Assembly (NCBI RefSeq): GCF_000523515.1
Contig: NZ_AWRU01000002.1
Coordinates: 200,022 to 264,021 of the forward strand
DNA: 64,000 bases
DNA from: Pedobacter sp. V48
Lineage (GTDB): Bacteria; Bacteroidota; Bacteroidia; Sphingobacteriales; Sphingobacteriaceae
Reading direction: 5' to 3'
Made by a program: the position numbers and the translations under genes. The notes beneath the pieces are model-generated. The model did no database searches and was not told where the DNA came from. It saw only the letters and a list, made by a program, of their open reading frames with translations. Positions 28,363-37,794 of the stretch are shown in pieces. Positions within the stretch are counted from its first letter, which is position 1. Every line of letters begins with the position of its first letter.

Positions 28363-29499
28363 ATGAAGAGCTTTATATATCCTTCGAGAATAAAGGATTC
28401 TAACCTGGGTGATGTTTTGATCAATGCCTTGCTGATACGCGAAATATCAAAATTCGGAAAGGTTTTTATAGATGGTAAAGTGCCTTCATTGTATGACCTG
28501 GTAACCTTAAATAATCCCTTTGCTGAAAACATCGTTATTGTTGAGGGAATTAAGGCTTTTGAGGGTAAACCGGTGCTGAGGTGGGTGAATTTAGCTTCGG
28601 TTATTGGTAAGGTTGACTTCGTTTTTGACCCTCCGGGTGCTTATTTTGAAGGCAAGGATGCGGCTAAGGCGAAGTTTAAGTTTTATAAGTATTTTTTGAG
28701 AGCGGTAGTATTAAAGACCGCCAAAATAGGCGTGCTGAGGTGGGGGGTTAGTTTAGGCCCGTACTCTGATGGCGGCTATGCTGATCAAAGGAAGCTTTCG
28801 AACGTTTATGCTGATATCGCAGTTAGGGATTCTAATAATTATGACCATTTGAAAGAGAAGGGTTTTAAGAATCTTTCTTTGATTGATGACCTGGCGTTTT
28901 TATATGATATAGGTGATTTTCAATCTGTAATTGACAGCGTTGAGCTGGATTATAAGGGCGATAATTATGTAGTAGTTTCAATAAGGGGCGACATTGAGGG
29001 CAAGGAGCTAAACAAGACTTACCTGGATCAGATTGCGGTGAACCTGGTGCGGATGTTTGCAGATACAATTGTAAAAAATGAAGAGATTGTTCTGGCCTAC
29101 CAGGTGGTAGAAGACCTGGAGTCTTTACGGTACCTGAAAGACATTCTGGAAAGGAACAATTATACCTGTAAGCTGCTGGATAAGCAACTGAGCTTTGCGC
29201 AGGCTATTGGCCTGTATGCGGGTGCAAGATTTCTATATACAAACCGCTTGCATGTAGCCTTATTGTCTATTTTAAACAATACGGTACCTATTATTCTGAC
29301 GGATCTGAAATTGCACCATAAGCTGGTAAACGTGTTTAAGGACCTGGATCTTGAAGCGTTGCTGATCGATACCAAGCCGGATACCGAGATTAAGTTTAGC
29401 ATAGATGCTGAGCATTCTTATCTGGAAAAATTCAGTCATTTTAAAAAACAAAAAGCCAAGACGATTACCGATCACTTTGGCCGGCTTTTCCTGAACTAA
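28363..29499 (+). CDS. Second polysaccharide pyruvyl transferase family protein
   Basis: 378 residues. IKDSNLGDVLINALLIREI near 9-27 is the PF04230 N-terminal pattern; FVFDPPGAYFEG near 86-97, SLGPYSDGGYADQRKLS near 130-146 and NRLHVALLSILNN near 296-308 (His of the active site) follow. The family places pyruvate ketals on polymer sugars, but some members lack that activity. Two divergent members in one operon suggest two modified positions, or that one has a different role. It is the last of a tight run; the beta-helix gene follows after 48 bases. Confidence 0.82.
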   Translation: MKSFIYPSRIKDSNLGDVLINALLIREISKFGKVFIDGKVPSLYDLVTLNNPFAENIVIVEGIKAFEGKPVLRWVNLASVIGKVDFVFDPPGAYFEGKDAAKAKFKFYKYFLRAVVLKTAKIGVLRWGVSLGPYSDGGYADQRKLSNVYADIAVRDSNNYDHLKEKGFKNLSLIDDLAFLYDIGDFQSVIDSVELDYKGDNYVVVSIRGDIEGKELNKTYLDQIAVNLVRMFADTIVKNEEIVLAYQVVEDLESLRYLKDILERNNYTCKLLDKQLSFAQAIGLYAGARFLYTNRLHVALLSILNNTVPIILTDLKLHHKLVNVFKDLDLEALLIDTKPDTEIKFSIDAEHSYLEKFSHFKKQKAKTITDHFGRLFLN

Positions 29500-29547
29500 C
29501 GCTGCTCTACAGTTTACGTTAATAGGATACAATTTGAAATATTAATT

Positions 29548-31539
29548 ATGAAAAGTATGAGGTTATTGGTTTTTTTTCTTCTCTGTTCATTCAATATTTT
29601 CGCTCAAAATAATGATAAGATTTTTTATGTTGCTCCTGGTGGAAACGATCAGTCGGCCGGAAGCATCGATCAGCCTTTGCGCAGCTTAAATGGCGCATTG
29701 CAAAAGGCTGCTTCAGTAAAAGGTGGAACCGTTTCCATCCTGATCAGGGGTGGCACTTATTTTACGGATAAAACGATAAGCATTGGCAATAACAGCAATG
29801 TGCAGCAACTGACCATTGCCAATTATAAAGGCGAAAAGGTGTTGCTTAGCGGAGGAGTTAAAATTGATAAATCTGCCGTGAAGAAAACTGCTGCAAACAT
29901 TTATCAGATTGACCTGAAGAAAGCAGGCATCACCGATTATGGCGAGTTGCAGCAGCATGGCCACAGAAATGCCGTTACCGCGCCGCTGGAGCTGTTTTAT
30001 AAAGGTCAGGCGCTGGAGCTGGCCAGGTGGCCAAATAAAGACTTTTTGCCTATTGGAAAAGTGACCAATCCGGGAATAAAGGATAAAAGTGTGACAGGTG
30101 ACCAGGCGGGAGCGGTGTTCGCTTACAGTGGAGACCGGGCTGCAAAATGGAAGAAAACAGACCAGGTATGGGTGAGTGGTTTTCTGGCCAATGGGTTTGC
30201 GAACGATAATGTGCCGGTTAAATCTATCGATGGAAATGAAATTACTTTAGATGCTACTACAAGTTATGGGGTAAAAAGTACGGATGCTTCATCTCCTTTC
30301 AGGAGGTTTTTCCTTTACAATATCCCCGAAGAACTGGACAGTTCAGGCGAGTATTATTTAGACAGGGCAACCGGAATCCTTTCTTTTTACAATTCGGGTG
30401 ATCTGGCAGATGAGCTCTTTGTTTCTATGTGCAGTACACCGATCATTTCCTTAATCAATTCGGACAATGTAACATTGAGCGGATTGGAAATTGGATATGG
30501 CAGGGATATGGGTATTTATGCGCAGGGCACCAAAAACATTAACATCAAGAACTGTACGGTGATGAACCTGGGTACGGTGGGTATCGGAATTGGAAAGAAC
30601 ACTGCTGATAAATCCTTGTATAAGAGTTATGAAGAGCTGATCTCTTTTGATAAGACTTCGGCCTTTGCCATAAAATCGTGCAAGATTTACAATACCGGAA
30701 CCGGGGGTATCTTCATGACGGGAGGTGATAGACAAAATCTATTGCCGGCAGGGAACATAATAGATAATACCGAGATCTACAATTATGCAAGAAGGAATTG
30801 GGTAAGTTCTCCTGCTGTATTTTTGGGTGGGGTAGGCAATACCATAAAGAACTGCTTTATTCATGATAGCCAGGGGCAGGCCATTATGTACTGGGGAAAC
30901 AATCATGACATTTCTTACAATAAAATTCAAGATGTGGTGCAGGAAATAAATGATCAGGGCGCAGTGTATACGGGCCGCGACAGATCATCCACAGGGACAC
31001 GGATACATAACAACCTTTTTGAGGATTTGGTGAGCCCTCGAGGCTATATGGTTGCTGCGGTATACATAGATGATGGCAGTGGAGGAATTAAGGTGGACAG
31101 TAATGTTTTTAAGAACTGTGGATCTGTACAGGGAAAGCAGAAGTTTGGTGCGGTTCATATAAATGGTGGAGGGGACAATACCTTTGCCGACAATAACTTT
31201 GTAAACTGCGGACTGGCGGTTTCGATGACTTCCTGGACCGATGAGAAATGGAAGACCCTGATGGGTACAAAAGAGATGAGCAAGAAGTTGAAGAGTGATG
31301 TGAACACTAACTCGGCACTTTTTCTAAAGCGGTATCCCTATTTAAAGAAGCTGGCTTCAAATGATTACAGGCCGGGGCCAAATAAATTTAAAAATAGTTT
31401 ATGTATTAATGTTGGCCGCTTTTCTTCGAATAAATCGGTATTAGACAGCAATACGGTTTCCCTTAGTAAGGACCCGGGGGCTGCGCGCTTAAAAGGATTA
31501 AAACAAATTAATGTTTCGAACATCGGATTGAGAAAATGA
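29548..31539 (+). CDS. Secreted right-handed parallel beta-helix protein (pectate-lyase-like fold)
   Basis: 663 residues with a signal peptide (about 1-20, ending IFAQ). FYVAPGGNDQSAGSIDQPLRS near 27-47 is the standard start of secreted beta-helix proteins, and many N-rich turns (NITLDA-, NIKNCTV-, NTIKNCFI-, HDISYNKI-type repeats) fill about 290-570. A IDDGSGGIKVDSNVFKNCG segment lies near 508-526. Such proteins include polysaccharide lyases, hydrolases and alginate-type C5 epimerases. Inside a biosynthesis operon a lyase or epimerase acting on the exported polymer is plausible, as AlgG and AlgL act on alginate. No catalytic residues can be assigned from sequence alone. Confidence 0.8.
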   Translation: MKSMRLLVFFLLCSFNIFAQNNDKIFYVAPGGNDQSAGSIDQPLRSLNGALQKAASVKGGTVSILIRGGTYFTDKTISIGNNSNVQQLTIANYKGEKVLLSGGVKIDKSAVKKTAANIYQIDLKKAGITDYGELQQHGHRNAVTAPLELFYKGQALELARWPNKDFLPIGKVTNPGIKDKSVTGDQAGAVFAYSGDRAAKWKKTDQVWVSGFLANGFANDNVPVKSIDGNEITLDATTSYGVKSTDASSPFRRFFLYNIPEELDSSGEYYLDRATGILSFYNSGDLADELFVSMCSTPIISLINSDNVTLSGLEIGYGRDMGIYAQGTKNINIKNCTVMNLGTVGIGIGKNTADKSLYKSYEELISFDKTSAFAIKSCKIYNTGTGGIFMTGGDRQNLLPAGNIIDNTEIYNYARRNWVSSPAVFLGGVGNTIKNCFIHDSQGQAIMYWGNNHDISYNKIQDVVQEINDQGAVYTGRDRSSTGTRIHNNLFEDLVSPRGYMVAAVYIDDGSGGIKVDSNVFKNCGSVQGKQKFGAVHINGGGDNTFADNNFVNCGLAVSMTSWTDEKWKTLMGTKEMSKKLKSDVNTNSALFLKRYPYLKKLASNDYRPGPNKFKNSLCINVGRFSSNKSVLDSNTVSLSKDPGAARLKGLKQINVSNIGLRK

Positions 31540-31582
31540 AAACTCATATCCGCAAAAAAATAATCAAACCCTATCTAAAAAA

Positions 31583-32491
31583 ATGAACATAGCTCCAATT
31601 TTATTATTTACCTACAAGCGATTAGATACCCTGAAAACTACGGTTGAAGCGCTTGCAAAAAATGAACTCGCAGCGGATAGCGAGCTCTTTATATTCTCTG
31701 ATGCTGCCAAATTTGAAAAGGATGAAGTGATTGTAAAACAGGTTAGAGATTTTATCAAAACGATAACCGGATTTAAGGCGATTACAGTAGTGGAGGCAGA
31801 GAAAAACAAAGGTTTGGCAAAGTCGATCATTGATGGCGTTACTGCTGTCTTTCAAAAATTTGATACAGTTATTGTGCTCGAAGATGACCTGAGTACCACC
31901 AGTAATTTTCTTACGTTCATGAACACCTGCCTGGACAAATACAAGTCGGATCCGGCAGCATTTTCTATTTCGGGTTATGCTTTTAACCTGGGGCAGTCTA
32001 AGGATGATCATGATGATGCTTATTTCTTAAAGCGTGGGTGGTCCTGGGGCTGGGCTACCTGGAAAGATCGCTGGGCAGATGTGGATTGGGCGGTTAAAGA
32101 CTATGCGCTTTTCAAAAAGGATTCCAGAGCGCAAAGAGAATTTGCTGTTGGCGGTTCGGATTTAAATAAGATGCTGGCCGAGCAAATGGAAGGTCGCCTG
32201 GATTCCTGGGCGATACGTTGGTTCTACCATCAGTTCAGAAAGGGCGGGTTAACCATTTACCCGGTTTTCTCGAAGGTATTTAACAATGGCTTTGACCAGT
32301 TCGCTACGCATACCAATGGTTCCGGCAGAAGGTATTTGCCTGCATTGGATACCGAAGAACGGATGAGCTTTTCGTTGCCGCATAAAGTTCAGGTAAATCA
32401 ATTTTATCAAAATAAGTTTATCCTTAAAATGGGATTGGTATCGAGGGTCATCTCGAAAGTTGAAACAATTTTTCAAAGGGTGTTCAAATGA
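31583..32491 (+). CDS. Glycosyltransferase, GT-A fold (GT2-like)
   Basis: 302 residues. [21 protein letters not shown] at residues 4-24 and [17 protein letters not shown] near 93-109, with the EDD metal site, give the GT-A fold. [20 protein letters not shown] near 149-168 is a W-rich acceptor-site pattern known from Bacteroidota capsular sugar transferases related to GT2 and GNT-I. Donor unknown. Its stop overlaps the start of the acetyltransferase gene by four bases (ATGA), so both are in one operon. Confidence 0.85.
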   Translation: MNIAPILLFTYKRLDTLKTTVEALAKNELAADSELFIFSDAAKFEKDEVIVKQVRDFIKTITGFKAITVVEAEKNKGLAKSIIDGVTAVFQKFDTVIVLEDDLSTTSNFLTFMNTCLDKYKSDPAAFSISGYAFNLGQSKDDHDDAYFLKRGWSWGWATWKDRWADVDWAVKDYALFKKDSRAQREFAVGGSDLNKMLAEQMEGRLDSWAIRWFYHQFRKGGLTIYPVFSKVFNNGFDQFATHTNGSGRRYLPALDTEERMSFSLPHKVQVNQFYQNKFILKMGLVSRVISKVETIFQRVFK

Positions 32492-33030
32492 GTGTAGTTG
32501 GCTTAATAAAGGATTTGAGGGATTTGTATCTGGCCAAAGTGAAATGGGCGAAATACGATATTGCTGAGGGTTTCCATGCGGGTGTAAGGGTAAGGTTGTG
32601 GGCGAAAAATCAGATTAAGATCGGTAAGCATTTTTACATCGGGAGAGATTCGTTAATAGAGACCGACTGTGTGATTGGCGATTACGTGATCTTTGGAAAC
32701 AGGGTAGGGATTGTTGGACGATATGATCATCATTTTCAGCAGATAGGCACTCCGATAAGAATAGCTTCATCTATTCGTGAAGAAAGTTATGATTGGAAGG
32801 GGAAGGGGCTGGTGACCAGGATTGGCAATGATGTTTGGGTGGGTTATGGCGCAACGATAATGCAGGGGGTAGTGATAAATGATGGGGCAATTATAGCCGC
32901 GGGATCTGTAGTGACAAGGGATGTGGAGCCATATAGTATTTATGGGGGCAACCCGGCCAGAAAAATCAAGGACAGGTTTGATTCGGCAGAAGATTTGGAA
33001 AGGCATTTGAAGGGGATTAGCGGATCGTAA
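32488..33030 (+). CDS. Hexapeptide-repeat acyltransferase
   Basis: 180 residues with left-handed beta-helix hexapeptides ([33 protein letters not shown] near 43-75, split here by loops), a DHHF histidine loop near 79-82, [27 protein letters not shown] near 117-143 and the ending [12 protein letters not shown]. It transfers an acetyl or similar acyl group to a sugar. It is the last plus-strand gene before the minus-strand fucose block. Confidence 0.85.
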   Translation: MSVVGLIKDLRDLYLAKVKWAKYDIAEGFHAGVRVRLWAKNQIKIGKHFYIGRDSLIETDCVIGDYVIFGNRVGIVGRYDHHFQQIGTPIRIASSIREESYDWKGKGLVTRIGNDVWVGYGATIMQGVVINDGAIIAAGSVVTRDVEPYSIYGGNPARKIKDRFDSAEDLERHLKGISGS

Positions 33031-33032
33031 TG

Positions 33033-33068
33033 CAAAAAAAAGAGGACGCCCAATGTGGTGCGTCCTCT
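33033..33068 (-). terminator. Intrinsic terminator of the gmd-wecG-fcl operon
   Basis: Read on the minus strand, a 9-base-pair GC-rich stem (33060-33068 with 33041-33049, half AGAGGACGC) with a 10-base loop is followed by eight T residues (33040-33033). It lies about 30 bases beyond the fcl stop. On the plus strand there is no T tail, so it mainly serves the minus-strand operon. Confidence 0.85.
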
Positions 33069-33099
33069 CAGCTTAGGGAGGTTAGGTATTAATAGGGAC

Positions 33100-34032
33100 T
33101 TAATTCCAATTCATTTCTTTTACTTCGTTGTATACTTTTTTGATTCCTTCTTCGAGGGATACTTTTGCTTTCCAGCCTTGTGCATTTAATTTACTTACGT
33201 CCATTAATTTTCTTGGTGTGCCGTCGGGTTTGGAAAGGTCTTTGATGACTTCGCCCTGGTAGCCCACAACCTTTACCACAAGATCGGCTAAGTCTTTAAT
33301 CGAGATGTCTTCTCCAACACCAATGTTAACCAGGCCTGGTTCATTGTAGGTTTCCATCAGGTGGATACAGGCATCCGCAAGATCGTCTACGTATAGAAAC
33401 TCTCTTTTTGGTGTTCCTGTGCCCCAGATGGTTACAGAAGGTTCTGCGTTGTTTTTTGCGGCAATTACCTTTCTGATCAAGGCAGGTAAAACATGTGAGT
33501 TATTCAGGTCGTAATTGTCGTTAGGGCCATACAAATTGGTAGGCATAACGGAGATGTAATTACAGCCATATTGTGACCGGTAAGCGTCGCACAGTTTAAT
33601 GCCGGCGATTTTTGCGATGGCATAAGGTTCGTTGGTTTGCTCCAGTTCGCCTGTAAGCAGATATTCTTCTTTTAATGGCTGTGGTGCCATTCTAGGATAG
33701 ATGCAGGACGAACCCAGGAACATCAGTTTGGTAACGTCATTTAAGTAGGAGGCATGGATCACATTGTTCTGGATCATTAAATTCTCATATAGAAATTCGC
33801 CCCTGAAAATGTTGTTTGCCATAATGCCGCCCACTTTAGCTGCGGCCAGGAATACGTATTCTGGTTTTTCGGTTGCGAAAAAGTCATTTACTTCCTGTTG
33901 ATTCCTTAAATCTAATTCTTTTGAACTGCGTGTGATGATTTGGGTATAGCCTTGCTGCTGCAATTTTCTTGCTATTGCAGATCCGACCATACCGTTGTGA
34001 CCGGCTATATAGATTTTTGAAGTGTGTTTCAT
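33100..34032 (-). CDS. fcl: GDP-L-fucose synthase
   Basis: 310 residues, the normal length. YIAGHNGMVGSAIARKL near 8-24 is the NADP-binding start, LGSSCIYPRMAPQPLKEE near 105-122 contains the catalytic Ser, and YAIAKIAGIKLCDAYR near 136-151 is the YxxxK pair. PTNLYGPNDNYDLNNSHV near 163-180 is typical of the family. The enzyme epimerises and reduces GDP-4-keto-6-deoxymannose to GDP-L-fucose, completing the pathway begun by gmd at 34790. Its start overlaps the preceding WecG-type gene by four bases. Confidence 0.95.
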   Translation of the reverse strand: MKHTSKIYIAGHNGMVGSAIARKLQQQGYTQIITRSSKELDLRNQQEVNDFFATEKPEYVFLAAAKVGGIMANNIFRGEFLYENLMIQNNVIHASYLNDVTKLMFLGSSCIYPRMAPQPLKEEYLLTGELEQTNEPYAIAKIAGIKLCDAYRSQYGCNYISVMPTNLYGPNDNYDLNNSHVLPALIRKVIAAKNNAEPSVTIWGTGTPKREFLYVDDLADACIHLMETYNEPGLVNIGVGEDISIKDLADLVVKVVGYQGEVIKDLSKPDGTPRKLMDVSKLNAQGWKAKVSLEEGIKKVYNEVKEMNWN

Positions 34033-34778
34033 GACTTGGTTTTCAGTTTTTCTTTGGCAAGCAAGTATAAAAACTTACTGTTTGTTGTTAAATACCTCTT
34101 AAAGAGTCTTTTTGGTTCCTGTACTAAACGATACACCCATTCCAGACTATTGTCCTGCATCCACTTTGGTGCCCGCTTTTGTGATCCTGTGAACACAGGT
34201 AGTGCGCCACCGATACCAATCATTAATGCAGGTACCTTGCCTTTCATTTCGGCCATCCACATTTCTTGTTTAGGGCAGCCCAGGGCAACAAAGATCAGGT
34301 GGGCTCCGGAATCTCTTATTCTTTGTTCATCCTCGAGCTTTTCTGCTTCAGTAAGCTTGCGGAAGGGTGGGGAATACAGTCCTGCTACCCTTAAAGTTGG
34401 ATAGGCCTCACGGATATGTGTTTCTGCGGTGTTCAGTGTTTTCTGGTCACCACCATAGAAATAAACGGACAGGTCACTTTTCTCGCACTCGGCAAGGAGT
34501 GCAGGCAGCAGACTCATTCCGTCTACACGGTCCTGCTTCAGGTTGTATTCGTATTTGAAGCCTTGAGCTAAAGGCATGCCATCTGGAGTTACTATATCGG
34601 CTTGATTTACCACATCTGCAAATTTAGGGGTGTTGTGCGCCTCAATGAGCATATGCACATTGGCCACACAAACGTAAGAAGAAACCCTTTCTATGGCGTA
34701 TTTAAGAATAGCGCCTATAAATTCGTTGTACGATCCACTTGATACATCAATGGAAAGAAGTCGTTTTTTTACTAACAT
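34029..34778 (-). CDS. WecG/TagA/CpsF family glycosyltransferase
   Basis: 249 residues. CVANVHMLIEAHNTPKF near 37-53, ADIVTPDGMPLAQGFK near 60-75 and a late FVALGCPKQEMWM near 162-174 with GIGGALPVFTGSQKRAPKWM near 187-206 are the family signatures (GT26). Members add N-acetylmannosamine, its uronic acid or a similar sugar to a lipid-linked intermediate. It lies between gmd and fcl on the minus strand with a four-base overlap to fcl, so the fucose pathway and this transferase are made together. The donor is not known. Confidence 0.92.
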   Translation of the reverse strand: MLVKKRLLSIDVSSGSYNEFIGAILKYAIERVSSYVCVANVHMLIEAHNTPKFADVVNQADIVTPDGMPLAQGFKYEYNLKQDRVDGMSLLPALLAECEKSDLSVYFYGGDQKTLNTAETHIREAYPTLRVAGLYSPPFRKLTEAEKLEDEQRIRDSGAHLIFVALGCPKQEMWMAEMKGKVPALMIGIGGALPVFTGSQKRAPKWMQDNSLEWVYRLVQEPKRLFKRYLTTNSKFLYLLAKEKLKTKS

Positions 34779-34789
34779 AATGATGCATT

Positions 34790-35902
34790 TTATTCAAATT
34801 GATTTTTAACTGCATATCCCGATTCCTTTAGCATTCTTTCCTTTTGGAAGTGCTGTAAGTCTGAGTTCATCATATCGTTGACCAATCCTGCCAGGTCATA
34901 TTTTGGCTTCCATTTTAATTTTTCTTTACATTTTGAAGGGTCACCGATCAATAGATCCACTTCTGTAGGGCGGAAGTAACGCTTGTCGACCGCGACAACT
35001 TCTTTTCCGATTTCTACCAGGTAATCCGGATTGCTGCAGGAAACAACTGTTCCTACTTCGTCTACACCTTCGCCGGTAAACTCCAGGGTAATGCCTACTT
35101 CATCAAATGCCATTTTGATAAAATCACGTACGGTTGTGGTGATTCCTGTTGCGATCACGAAATCCTCAGGAGTGTCGTGCTGTAGAATTAACCACATCGC
35201 TTCAACATAATCTTTGGCATGTCCCCAGTCTCGTCGTGCATCGAGATTTCCCAGGTATAATTTATCCTGCAATCCCAGTGCGATTTTAGCCGTTCCGCGG
35301 GTGATTTTTCTGGTTACAAAAGTTTCTCCGCGCAAAGGACTTTCATGGTTGAAGAGTATCCCGTTGCAGGCAAACATGCCATAAGCTTCGCGATAGTTGA
35401 CTGTGATCCAGTAAGCATACATTTTTGCGACCGCATAAGGTGAGCGCGGATAGAAAGGAGTAGTCTCTGACTGAGGCACTGCCTGTACAAGGCCATATAG
35501 TTCAGAGGTTGAAGCCTGGTATACTTTTGTTTTCTTTACCAACCCCAGAATTCTGATGGCTTCCAGGATTCTGAGTGTTCCAATGCCATCGGCATTGGCG
35601 GTGTATTCAGGCGTTTCGAAACTTACCTGAACATGGCTCATTGCGCCTAAATTATAAATCTCATCAGGCTGTACTTGCTGAATGATCCTTATTAAGTTAG
35701 TTGAGTCGCTTAAATCTCCGTAATGTAATACGAAGCGGATGTCGCTTTCGTGTGGATCCTGATAGAGGTGATCAATACGGTCGGTGTTGAATAGTGAGCT
35801 GCGACGTTTAACGCCATGCACTTCGTAACCTTTTTTTAACAGCAAATCTGCCAGATATGCTCCGTCTTGTCCTGTAATACCTGTGATAAGTGCTTTCTTC
35901 AT
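34790..35902 (-). CDS. gmd: GDP-mannose 4,6-dehydratase
   Basis: 370 residues. [20 protein letters not shown] near 6-25 is the NADP-binding start, HGVKRRSS follows, [20 protein letters not shown] near 130-149 includes the catalytic Thr/Ser-Glu region, and [20 protein letters not shown] near 155-174 gives the YxxxK pair. [17 protein letters not shown] near 184-200 is diagnostic of GMD. It converts GDP-mannose, supplied by ManC at 42135, into GDP-4-keto-6-deoxymannose. It is the first gene of the minus-strand operon. Confidence 0.96.
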   Translation of the reverse strand: MKKALITGITGQDGAYLADLLLKKGYEVHGVKRRSSLFNTDRIDHLYQDPHESDIRFVLHYGDLSDSTNLIRIIQQVQPDEIYNLGAMSHVQVSFETPEYTANADGIGTLRILEAIRILGLVKKTKVYQASTSELYGLVQAVPQSETTPFYPRSPYAVAKMYAYWITVNYREAYGMFACNGILFNHESPLRGETFVTRKITRGTAKIALGLQDKLYLGNLDARRDWGHAKDYVEAMWLILQHDTPEDFVIATGITTTVRDFIKMAFDEVGITLEFTGEGVDEVGTVVSCSNPDYLVEIGKEVVAVDKRYFRPTEVDLLIGDPSKCKEKLKWKPKYDLAGLVNDMMNSDLQHFQKERMLKESGYAVKNQFE

Positions 35903-36334
35903 AAATAGGGATGATTTAATTGGGAATGATTTACTTGTTTTTTAAAATTTGAGGCAAAAACAACAATTTGGTGGTGTTGTTTGTGTATGCTTGCCTTATT
36001 TGTTTGTAAAAATAAGGTTATATGATGAGAATTGGTAATTATTTATGATAAAATAGTAAATTTTTTTATCTTTTTTAGTTTATGTGTGTTTAAGGAGCGA
36101 CTTTTTGCCTTATATTGTTACTATAATGATATGTTATTATGAATAATTGGTTATTTTAATATTATTTTTTTGTTAAAATTGGGAAGTCCTGTTCTTTTTG
36201 TAGCTTAAATTATATATTTGTAAGGCATTTGGTTGTTTTGTAAGAAAAAAAGACGGCCAATGTTATCTTTTTGTTAAGTTTTATTAAAAATCATCTGAAT
36301 CCTTATTGTTTTACTTAAATAATGTTAACTTATC
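35903..36334 (+). other. AT-rich divergent intergenic region between gmd and the second ugd
   Basis: No gene is seen. The region must carry the start signals for the minus-strand gmd operon and for the plus-strand ugd gene. One TAnnTTTG match (TATATTTG at 36213-36220) could be the -7 element for ugd, but no TTG lies at the usual spacing, so this is tentative. T- and A-rich runs are otherwise unremarkable. Confidence 0.3.
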
Positions 36335-37756
36335 ATGCAAATTACAAACATATGTTGTATCGGAGCCGGTTATGTAGGTGGTCCTACAATGGCGATTATT
36401 GCTAAGCAGTGTCCTGAAATAAAAGTCACAGTGGTGGACCTGAATGAGGCCCGGATTGCTGCCTGGAACGACCAGGATATGGATAATATGCCGGTGTATG
36501 AACCGGGGCTTAGCGATGTGGTTGCTCAGGCAAGGGGTAGGAACCTTTTTTTCTCTACTGATGTGGATAAAGCCATAGACGAAGCGCAAATGATTTTCAT
36601 TTCTGTGAATACGCCAACAAAAACTTATGGTTCGGGCAAGGGGATGGGTGCTGATTTGAAATGGATTGAATTGTGTGCAAGACAGATTGCAAGAGTTTCG
36701 AAGTCGAATAAAATTATTGTGGAGAAATCAACCCTGCCGGTAAGGACCGCAGAGGCGATAAAGGATATTTTGCAATACGCAGGCAATGATATCGAATTCC
36801 AGGTATTGTCTAATCCTGAGTTTCTTGCTGAAGGTACTGCGGTGGAAGATCTGCTGAATCCTGATCGGGTGCTGATTGGTGGGGATTCTTCGCCGGAAGG
36901 CAAGCGTGCTATTGAGTCGCTGGTTGAAATTTATAACAACTGGATTCCCAGAGAGCGTATTTTAACAACTAATGTATGGTCATCTGAGCTTTCTAAATTG
37001 GTTGCGAATGCATTTTTGGCGCAGCGGATCTCTTCGATCAATGCGATATCTGAGTTGTGCGAGAAAACTGAAGCGGATGTAAATGAAGTTGCCAGGGCGA
37101 TAGGGATGGATAGTCGTATCGGTCCTAAGTTCCTGAAGGCATCTGTAGGTTTTGGCGGTTCGTGTTTTCAAAAAGATATCTTAAACCTGGTATATATATC
37201 GAGGTCCTTTGGGTTGACTGAGGTGGCTGATTACTGGGAGCAGGTGATCATTATGAATGATCATCAGAAAAAAAGATTTGCGCTGAATATTGTTCGTAAG
37301 CTTTACAATACAGTTTCGGGTAAAAAGATTGCGTTTTTGGGCTGGGCCTTTAAAAAGGATACCAATGATACCCGTGAATCTGCAGCGATCTATGTGGCAG
37401 ATTATTTGTTGAATGAGCAGGCTGAGCTACGGGTGTATGATCCAAAGGTTGTCGAAAGGCAGGTTTATGCGGATCTGGATTATTTGGGTTCCAGAACTGC
37501 TGAGCAGAACAGGGCAAGTATCGGTGTTGGGGCTGATCCTTATGAGGTGTGTAAAGGTGCACATGCGATAGCTGTGCTTACTGAGTGGGACGAGTTCAAG
37601 GATTATGATTGGGAAAGGATTTATGACGGCATGTTGAAGCCGGCGAAAATTTTTGACGGACGAAATTTGCTGGATGCAGACAAATTAAGGGCGATTGGCT
37701 TTATTGTTCAGTCCATAGGAACCAAGTCTTTAAAGAAGCAGCTGGTTGCTGTTTAA
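36335..37756 (+). CDS. ugd: UDP-glucose 6-dehydrogenase (second copy)
   Basis: 473 residues, the same eukaryote-like subgroup as the copy at 11910. [13 protein letters not shown] at 7-19, [10 protein letters not shown] at 130-139, [15 protein letters not shown] at 160-174 and the catalytic Cys in [10 protein letters not shown] near 272-281 are all present. It makes UDP-glucuronate. Protein similarity to the first copy is high throughout, but third-position differences are many and this copy follows the more GC-rich usage of region B, so it is not a recent duplication. It has a free upstream region and probably its own promoter, shared with the nucleotidyltransferase 38 bases downstream. Confidence 0.93.
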   Translation: MQITNICCIGAGYVGGPTMAIIAKQCPEIKVTVVDLNEARIAAWNDQDMDNMPVYEPGLSDVVAQARGRNLFFSTDVDKAIDEAQMIFISVNTPTKTYGSGKGMGADLKWIELCARQIARVSKSNKIIVEKSTLPVRTAEAIKDILQYAGNDIEFQVLSNPEFLAEGTAVEDLLNPDRVLIGGDSSPEGKRAIESLVEIYNNWIPRERILTTNVWSSELSKLVANAFLAQRISSINAISELCEKTEADVNEVARAIGMDSRIGPKFLKASVGFGGSCFQKDILNLVYISRSFGLTEVADYWEQVIIMNDHQKKRFALNIVRKLYNTVSGKKIAFLGWAFKKDTNDTRESAAIYVADYLLNEQAELRVYDPKVVERQVYADLDYLGSRTAEQNRASIGVGADPYEVCKGAHAIAVLTEWDEFKDYDWERIYDGMLKPAKIFDGRNLLDADKLRAIGFIVQSIGTKSLKKQLVAV

Positions 37757-37794
37757 AATCTATATATTCGTTAATTAACATCCCTAAGTTTATT

